Origin: Dryococelus australis
Lineage: Eukaryota; Arthropoda; Insecta; Phasmatodea; Phasmatidae
DNA: 64,000 nt
Reading direction: 5' to 3'
Assembly: GCA_029891345.1 (NCBI GenBank)
Contig: CM056995.1
Coordinates: 212,797,047 to 212,861,046, forward strand
A program made the translations under genes and the position numbers. Positions 56,740-64,000 of the stretch are shown here, in pieces. Every line of letters begins with the position of its first letter. Within the stretch, counting starts at the first letter, position 1. The notes beneath the pieces are model-generated. The model ran no database searches, had not been told where the DNA came from, and worked only from the letters and a program-made list of their open reading frames with translations.

Positions 56740-58400
56740 GCCAGGAAAAGAGGCTCTGCAAACGATGTTTCCAATTTATGTCTACATACAATTTTTGGTG
56801 GAATTTGGTTAAATTGTTTAATATATATGACAAATTTAAATTAATTATTTATGAAGCCACCATTATGAACATCATTGTTTGACTCATTTCAATCAAGAAA
56901 GTTTACATGGCATTCTGTAGCATTTACGGTGTGCACAATTTTCTAAAAGTTTATTTGAAATGTTCTAATGTAACATTTGTAGGGAATCGGTTGATTGGTT
57001 CTCGAGATGTGGCATAAAACCTCTATAATTTTCATGTGGCAATCTTCATAAATGCAGGACAAAAAATAATGTAGTGGCAATTTCGATTATTGTACACCGC
57101 CAATATACATAGTTAAGTTAAAACCGATTACATAGTTTCGTAGATATCGCCCACAAATCTGAAATGATTTTATAGCCGCCATTCTGAAAATAAGTGCTAC
57201 CTACTTAAAGAAATAAATATATGTTTATCAATATGGCCGACCACATTCCAACATCTTCGCCAAATTGTGTAAGAATGGGTTGATTGTTTCCCGAAACACG
57301 AGTGAAATTATTATTTTATTGGTAAGACTATCTTACAGAATGGCAGAGAAATGAGGCTCTGCATAGACAAATGTGATGATAGTAATAAGTACTGCCAGCA
57401 AACAAAGTCAAGTTGGAATTTGTTTCGTTAGCTAAAATATTTATGTAGCCACCATTTTTAAAATAAGTGCCAGGCCTACGTAAAACATACCAGTTTAAAT
57501 GCCCTGCTGCAGTACTATTTGTTTGCCAAATTTGGTAGTCATCTGTCAATAATTTCCTGAGATATGATGAAACGGGTAGTCTCATTTTTCGGAAATTTTC
57601 CACCTGCCCTACATGACCTGCCCGATCTGACAACTAGCCATGTTCCCGTCTAGCACACCGAAACTACGCAGTTTCTGCACAGCAATAAGTTTTCGCTAAA
57701 TGTTGCGAAAATGCCATGTGTTTGCTGTATTTCAAGACTCCCTACCTTTGTCTGCATACCATCGAAGTTTCACGTCGTGTTCCTGCCTCGTACAACGCAG
57801 CTGGTGCGCGGCGATCAGCTGACGAAATTTGCGGTCGGTTATGGAAAGCTCGACAAGCAGACCGGCAGTGACACGGGCTCCTCAAGACAGCAAGGTGAAC
57901 TTGGGTTCCTTCGGGTGCCGCATCGTAGCGCTGGTGTCGTCGGTAGCGCATGGTGGCGCGGTCTTTGAATGTAATACAACACCGCGGAAGTGAAATTAAT
58001 ACCGGAAATGGACAACAAAAATTAATATTAGTATCCTCTGATTGGTGAAGTTTGAAATGTTTTCGTTTGTACCCCGGACTATAGAGGGGAGTAGAGGTTA
58101 ATTTATGTATAAATTCCCAGTTTGGCTGCTAGCTCGGGGAGAAGCAGCTCCTGGGCCTCGTCATGAATTAAGTATGAATATATTATTTTTAAGACCCTTC
58201 AGATCACGATGGATGAAAATGGATTTTGCAAGTCCCGTCACACTTTCTTACAAAATGGCTAACAAAAGATGCTCTATGTATATACAATTGACAGTTGTAA
58301 TATTTACTGCCAGCATACAAAATTTAGTTTAAATTGATTACATGGTTTCGACGACATATCATTCTTATCTAAAAATAAATATATGGCCACTATTTTAAAA
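56740..58400. repeat. Degenerate ~290-bp tandem repeat, interrupted by GC-rich DNA
   Basis: Phrases such as GCCACCATTTTTAAAATAAG recur at about 56,862, 57,170, 57,442 and 58,383. GAGGCTCTGCA-type phrases precede them at about 56,747 and 57,352. Spacing is about 270-310 bp in the left part. A GC-rich segment at 57.6-58.15 kb, with short motif-less ORFs, interrupts the array. Confidence 0.45.
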
Positions 58401-58656
58401 ATAAATGTCTGGCATCACTTATAACACAGGTAAACAAGGTTTTGGTAACATGAACAAAAACAGCTCTTTGTACATTTTTTTGTTTGCTGTTTTTATATAT
58501 GATGTGAAAAAAGGCCAGCACGTCACGTTTTTTTGCTATAGAGTATCTTCAGTTTATAAAGATGTAATTGTCTTTGGAATATTTAACTGAAATAGTTGGC
58601 AGTTTTGTTTATTTATATTGTTAAAAAATGTAGGGAAATATGTGTCATAACTTTAA

Positions 58657-59652
58657 ATGTTTTCCTTGTGTTGTGAAAACGTGTTCGGTTACTTGAGTGT
58701 GAATTTCAGTGTTGTAATCGAGAAACGTCGTCGAGAGTGTGTTAATTTACCACAGAAATTTTGCTATGTTTGTGGACAGTACATTATAAAATCTCAGAGT
58801 TGTAGTTTAACTAGAACTATAAAGAAAGCATACTACTTGTATTTTGTTCGTCATGTTGGTAATCAAGACAAAAAGTGGGTTTCACATGTGTGTTGCATTA
58901 CATGTTATGTTATATTGTTTGGATTGGTGAAAGGTAAGATTTAATCAATGGTGTGGCGTAAGCCTGCCAATCACTTTGATGAATGCTACTTTTTCTTGAC
59001 TAAAACTGCAGGCTATTCAAAAAAGAACAAGTGCACAATGGAATACCCTAATATGCCTTCAGCTATAAGGCCAGTTCATCATGGAGTAGGTCTACCCATA
59101 CCCACACCTCCAGTAAACTGGGCAGACATACATTCATCTTCATCTGAAAAAGACGATCAGCCACATACAACTGATAGTGGTACAGACCCCACATACATTC
59201 CACAAAATGCATGTGAGCCTCATCTTATACAACGATATGAACTAAAAAAGAAGTTATTTTTGTCGGACCACAGATTAAAATGCTACTGAATGATACTGAT
59301 TTTGAAGACAGGCTGAACTTGTTAGAGTGGGCTGCATGTAAATCTTTTGTATCTGCGGTCAGGGGTTTCCTGGGAAACAATAAAGAGGAAAACTACAGTC
59401 AACTGATTCATGATCTTCTGAAAACCTACGAGAACCTTGGATGCAGGAAGATCCACTTTGCATTCGAACCTTGACTTTTTTCCCAATAACCTAGGAGCTG
59501 TCAGTGATGAGCAGGGGGAACGACTCCATCAGGATATACGTATTATGGAGAAGAGGTACCGAGGCAGATGTGATCCAGCCATAATGGGTGACTACTGTTG
59601 GTTTTTGCAAAGGAATGACCCCTCCACTCATAAAAGGAAAATAATGAACTAA
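58657..59652 (+). pseudogene. Widespread uncharacterised arthropod repeat-gene family, internally deleted
   Basis: Plus strand, three pieces in the order of the family. (1) 58657-58944: a Cys-rich N-terminus, with CYVCG then VSHVCCITC, which may bind zinc, ending in TAA at 58942-58944. (2) 58948-59289, the same frame: MVWRKPANHFDECYF, YPNMPSAIRPVHHG, an acidic Ser-rich stretch and EPHLIQRYELKK. (3) 59280-59474 in another frame: LNDTDFEDRLNLLEW, FLGNNKEENYSQL and LGC-RKIHF. It then shifts frame near 59,460 into LDFFPNNLGAVSDEQGERL, HQDIRIMEKRYRG and DYCWFLQRND. From memory of such sequences, the family occurs in many copies in insects and other arthropods and has no assigned function. Here about 250 central residues are missing, and one stop and two frame changes remain. 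Confidence 0.65.
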
Positions 59653-60275
59653 GATATTGACTTTTTTTACTATGCCAACGATCGCTGCAAAACTTACAGC
59701 GTTGGGCAGATGGCCGAAAAATATGCACTGAAGAAATTAATAGCGAATCTCACAACTGAGTGTGTTCGCAAATACAAAAAAAAAGAGCTATAACTGCCAA
59801 ATATAATCAAATAAACGTTCGCATGTCAATGGTCACACCGAATTTCTAACGCGCAGTTATTTTTTCCTTTACTTCTGTTTTTACAGTTGCTTCGTACAGT
59901 CACTTTTCGGATGACTTGTGCCGGTATGGGTAACGCGAGATGTAGGGCCTATGTGAAACAATAGGCCTATGTTTACCAGAAAAGGATAAATTGGACAATA
60001 ACAATGTGTCAGGACCGAAATACAAACGGGAAGTTTAATTGTAATATCAACTTTGGAGCTCTTACAGCAACTTCTGTGTATTCCATACGAATACGGAGTT
60101 TAGTTAAGGGAGCTTAAAGCATCTATAGATAAATTTAAGTCATTCTCTTCGATGTTGTTGTATAATTTTTTAATATAAAACTGGCAAGCTCTTAGTTAAT
60201 TAATGGGTTTAAGGTACAGTTAAGGCATGGTCGTCTTTTACACCACTGAAATCTTAACAACTACTTTATCATGTA
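59653..60275. other. Unassigned DNA left of the Helitron
   Basis: A short tail of decayed coding-like sequence lies up to about 59,790 (an A run at 59,778-59,787). The rest is featureless. Confidence 0.4.
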
Positions 60276-61856
60276 CTAGCGACCCGCCCCGGCTTCGCAC
60301 GGGTGCAATCAAGATTAAAAACTGCTTAACCCGGCGTTAATTAGGTTGAGTAAACTCTCCTAAAGCTTAAGAAAAGCACATTATAATTTAATAATTGATT
60401 AAATAATTTATAATTTAAAGTTTTTTTGCTATTTTTATTTGATATTTTTTTACTTTTTTATAATTTTTCATATCAATATACATTATATTACAATGCAATT
60501 GATCTGAGATAGAAGTATTTAATATGTTATTGGCTAAGACATTCTCTATAGACAATGTTTGACGTCCTGCCATTGTTTGGTAGCAAAATGTACTGTTTCT
60601 CGGGACTTCCAACTCGTGATAAACGAACATGGGAAAAACACTCTTTTCGTAGGTCAATTCCAACCAAAGAGAAAGTTTGACCCTGGGACTTATTAATAGT
60701 AATCGCGAACTATGTTTTTACGGGAAATTGCAACCGTTTGAAAGATATTGGCAAATCCGTGGGAATCATGGGAATCCTCGGGATGTTTGCCAGCTGGCCG
60801 GCTGCTGGACCGGTGAGGATGGTCGCGACAATCAAATTTTCTTTCAAGTCTTTAATGAGCAATTTTGTGTCATTACACATGTTAGGAGGGCTTATATTCC
60901 TTAAAAGCATGATAGGAGTACCGACTTTTAATGATAGTTCGTGAGGTGGCAAGCCAGAAGGATTAAGCGAATTTAGAAAATCTTGAGGAAAGTGGACGAC
61001 ATCGTCAACATTGGTGACTGTGTCAATCGACTTATAGGTTTTGACTTGGCCGGGAACTCTTTGTATAATGAGATTGTTGATTTCATTGACAGTGTCGTTC
61101 CTAGGCGATACTATTGCCCTAGAACACAACCAGTGAAAGTCTCTTTCTTGCAAATTTTCGAGGCTCGGATGTACTGCTTCTATAAGATTCTGCAGACTGT
61201 GGACTATCTGACCTAATGTCTCATTTAAAATGATTTCAGCAGAATTAGTGCCCAAATTTAGAGAAGGAACTACTCCTTCTCCAAGTCCGAGCAATTGTTG
61301 TGGGAAATCTTTATGTGTGTCTCCACCAAGGTAGGCTCTCATATTCGTTCGCAAATTTAGGTGTTGAATAGAACTCCATAAGGGAGATGATTTAAGACAT
61401 GCTTTGATGATATCTGCACGCGTCCCTTTTGTAACTACAGGGAGTGTGTGCCGAAAATCCCCAGCAAACACAAAAGTAACTCCCCCATAATGGCAGTAGA
61501 GCTTCTAAGGTTGGCACCGTACGCAGCACACAGCACGTTTTATTTTCCGAATCTGTCCGTCCTGCAAAGCCGTAGTACATGATTTTGTTCTGTCATCAAT
61601 AGTTTTCGTAGCGCACGCAATGTAAGGAATCTTATAGGTCATTTATTTACACTTTGGGTTACATTATTGGAGTTTTAGTAGGGATCCCTATTGATTTTTA
61701 AAATAAAATATAGCCTATGAAACTCAGTGATAACGTAGCATTCTACTGGTGAAAGAATTTTTAAAATCGGATGAGTAGTTTCGAAGATTACCTCCTACAT
61801 CCAAACACACAAACACACAAAGTTACAAACACTACCTCTTTATATATTAGTATAGA
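60276..61856 (-). mobile_element. Helitron with intact ends, internally deleted (1,581 bp)
   Basis: On the minus strand the element starts 5'-TCTATACTAATATATAAAG at 61856 and ends CGGGTCGCTAG-3' at 60276. The terminal CTAG fits the Helitron CTRR rule. A GC-rich hairpin-capable stretch (CCCG 60283-60286 with CGGG 60300-60303) lies just inside the 3' end. The flanking host bases are A and T, the canonical AT target without duplication. It encodes only the C-terminal part of the helicase; no Rep/HUH domain is present. It is therefore non-autonomous. Confidence 0.88.
60610..61471 (-). pseudogene. Helitron Pif1-type helicase, C-terminal portion, with stop
   Basis: The frame from 61471 gives 253 codons. 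FAGDFRHTLPVV (residues 2-13) is helicase motif III. LRTNMR (40-45), CSRAIVSPRNDTVNEIN (116-132), VGTPIMLLRN (183-192) and FKRLQFPVK (244-252) follow in the order of Helitron Pif1 helicases. A TAG stop at 60710-60712 interrupts the frame. Beyond it the same frame resumes with TINKSQGQT (motif V) and LSRVGSP (motif VI). A few residues before LSRV are missing compared with the family. Coding upstream of 61471 is in other frames (61392-61580). The ATP-binding Walker A and B region and the Rep nuclease are absent, so no activity is expected. Confidence 0.88.
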
Positions 61857-64000
61857 TATACAATTTCATTAATTTAAAAAACTAACAAATAAGCAATAAC
61901 TTGCAGAATTAAGACAACAAAAAAGTACAAAATAAGATGACGTAAAAATAATTTAAACATAGTCAAAGATTGAGTATAATGAAAGTTCAAAACAGTGGAT
62001 GCTAGAGAGCGCACGGAGATTGGTATACCTCATCATTAGTCTACGGATCGGGAGGATAATATCCCATATGGCGAGCAAAAAGCAGGGTGCTGTATTTTGA
62101 ACATTGTACACAACAAAATATATATTGTCTTAAACGTGGGAAAGTATTAAAAGAGGGTATTTGTATCAGTAAACACTTAAGTAATTTGTTCTGTGGTATA
62201 TTGTTTTTTAAACTAGATAAATACAGTATTACATTCGAGTATTATTTCAACGTCACGTATATGTACGAATGGTCTAGTGGTTACGATATGCGAGTGGCAT
62301 CTGAAGCATAGTGATATGTTGCGATCGAAGCTAGGCCAATATAATACATTTTTTTATTTTATGAAATAATCGAGAAAATCTTTCTAATCCAGTGACAGTG
62401 GAAATTCGTGTGTTCCTGCAATAAAATTAAACACTTCCAGTAATTAATAAATTAGTAGGAACGTTATAAGATTATTAGCCTATCTGAATATTCATATTTT
62501 ATTGTACACTTTATTATTCCAAAGAAGTGTTATACCTAAGTATCGTGTTCTACACTTAGTTGAAGTTGTAACAATATACGTGGTGTGTTTATGATTGCAC
62601 TTAAACTAAACATAAGAACTGATGATGGCAACATTGGGATGTAAAGGTGAAAAATGCAAAATAAGCTTTGTTTGCATTGGCCTGAGTAATGGGCGCACTT
62701 TTTTTGACAAATGAATTGAGATGCGACAGCTTAAAATAACGTAATTAACAGTTTGGTAGAGTGCGTACCCTAGCTGCGCAGTAACTTTGCCCAAAATGGC
62801 TTTAGACTTGCAAAGAATAATTCTTTGCCTCCCTTATCCACCTTTATCATGCAAATTGAATAATGATGGAATGATAATGAGAGTATTTCAGTGACGTTAA
62901 TGTTTAGCCTGACGGTATGCAAATGCCCGACCCAGTATAGGTTGCGGAACAGTTGACAACCACTCGCTCAAATTTCTCTCACCACACAGGTTAAATATGC
63001 GTATGCCATTTGAACACGTTTCTGGAACAGTCGCTCAGGTGGATAGCACATTCAGAGAAACAAAAAATCAGCCATGCTTAGGATAATCAGGAGAGTATCA
63101 GAACTTCTACTGAATGACAACAACTGCTTGAAAATTGTGTAAAAAATCCTAGAGTTTAATTTGAAAATCAGAATAATTGATTCTCCAGAAAAATCAATGC
63201 TGTTACTTGGATGGCAATTAAAAGATGAACATCAGCTTAAAAACTCTAAATGACAGTTGGGGTAGTGACCGTAACAAAAAATAAACTTCTACGCCCCAAT
63301 GATCGGTCTCCATAAACGGTCTTTAACTGCTCAAATCATAAAATGTAAAACTTTTCGAAATATTACTACTCACAAAATTACGTATATTAAAATGTGTTCG
63401 CTCTAGCTAGCGGTAGCAAGAAGAAACTCATCAGTTTAGCCGTAGTAAACTGCTGAGAAGATTTCGTACTCTCAACTTAGCAAAATGGTGGCTAAGTAAA
63501 ATCTCGAATGCTACAAAAATGATTTTACGTGTCACAGTTCCTTTATTAATAAAATCAAAATATTTCCTTAGCTTTGGTGAGTTAAGACATGTAGAAAATA
63601 AATTTCTTATTGAATCATGACGTAGACGGGCCTCTCCCACGTGAAGGGTAGCATAAGGCGAAGTCTGGAGAATCAAACGTAAGCGTACGGCGTACGGACC
63701 AACGACCTGATTTGAACGAGTTATCGAGCTCCTGAATACTGCCGCGAAGGGGGGCGCTCTCAGGCTGACTTACTGCATTTAGCACCTCGCGTAACATTTC
63801 TTCTCATCAGTATTCAAAATACCCAGGGCGAAACTCGAACTTCCCTATCTCTATACTACGTTAAAATTCCTCACGCAATCACCCGCACGGGCGTGCGGCC
63901 TAACGTCGTCCTGCTGGCTATAGATGCTGAAGCTAAGTGAACGAACCTCCTAGCGCTATCCCTACCTTAGGAAGGTTCTAAACCTTCCAACCAATCATTG
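61857..64000. other. AT-rich DNA right of the Helitron; two weak tRNA-like relics
   Basis: No gene is supported. At about 62,262-62,330 a plus-strand A-box-like TGGTCTAGTGGTTA is followed by a weak B-box. At about 63,815-63,890 a minus-strand GTTCGAGTTTCGCCC resembles a B-box. Both may be SINE heads. Short ORFs at 63.4-63.8 kb lack motifs. Confidence 0.4.

Noticed and set aside
60738-61216. Plus-strand ORFs over the Helitron
   Set aside because: Antisense shadows of the helicase frame.
1-64000. Endogenous virus or toxin gene
   Set aside because: No capsid, envelope, viral polymerase or toxin-like reading frame was recognised; the RT remnants are non-LTR type.

Overview
This window is AT-rich eukaryotic nuclear DNA, most likely from an arthropod with a large, repeat-rich genome (a hemimetabolous insect would fit). 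The reasons are the lack of prokaryotic gene organisation, the many TIR-MITEs, tRNA-derived SINEs with target-site duplications (TSDs), R1/Jockey-type non-LTR retrotransposons, a Helitron with intact TC...CTAG termini and long (TA)n microsatellites. The species cannot be named from the sequence. No convincing intact host protein-coding gene was found. Every recognisable coding stretch is a decayed transposable-element (TE) or repeat-borne gene.

Layout. 0-4.4 kb: a MITE (C type) fragment, a MITE (B type) copy and a TIR-bounded ~970-bp element, then featureless AT-rich DNA. 4.4-12.3 kb: a minus-strand R1/Jockey-group LINE in two blocks (ORF1 gag, endonuclease and reverse transcriptase at 12.1-8.74 kb; C-terminal part, 3' UTR and poly(A) at 6.96-5.47 kb), separated by 1.8 kb of unrelated DNA. 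13.2-14.2 kb: a nearly perfect 296-bp palindrome beside nested MITEs. 15.9-17.4 kb: a Jockey-type gag pseudogene with an A-rich tail. 19.2-20.7 kb: the 3' end of a plus-strand LINE, with tandem repeats in its UTR. 21-38.6 kb: SINEs, many copies of one MITE superfamily, a Harbinger-like MITE, an RT fragment, a candidate LTR and a MITE nested in a MITE. 39.1-41.5 kb: a 2.1-kb TIR element carrying six ~195-bp tandem units. 42-57 kb: more SINEs and MITEs, a polypurine tract, and weak remnants including a possible Tc1-like transposase start and an unassigned 147-codon frame with one stop. 58.7-59.8 kb: a broken copy of a widespread uncharacterised arthropod repeat gene with a large internal deletion. 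60.276-61.856 kb: a complete-ended, internally deleted Helitron carrying the C-terminal half of its Pif1-type helicase.

How the parts relate. The dominant signal is one MITE superfamily: three interior types (A ~430 bp, B ~240 bp, C ~300-430 bp) share related terminal inverted repeats, flanked by TA. About twenty full or partial copies lie here in both orientations and are nested in or hosting other repeats, which gives a relative insertion history. The SINEs have clear 9-15-bp TSDs, consistent with LINE-mediated mobilisation. No functional pathway or operon can be inferred.
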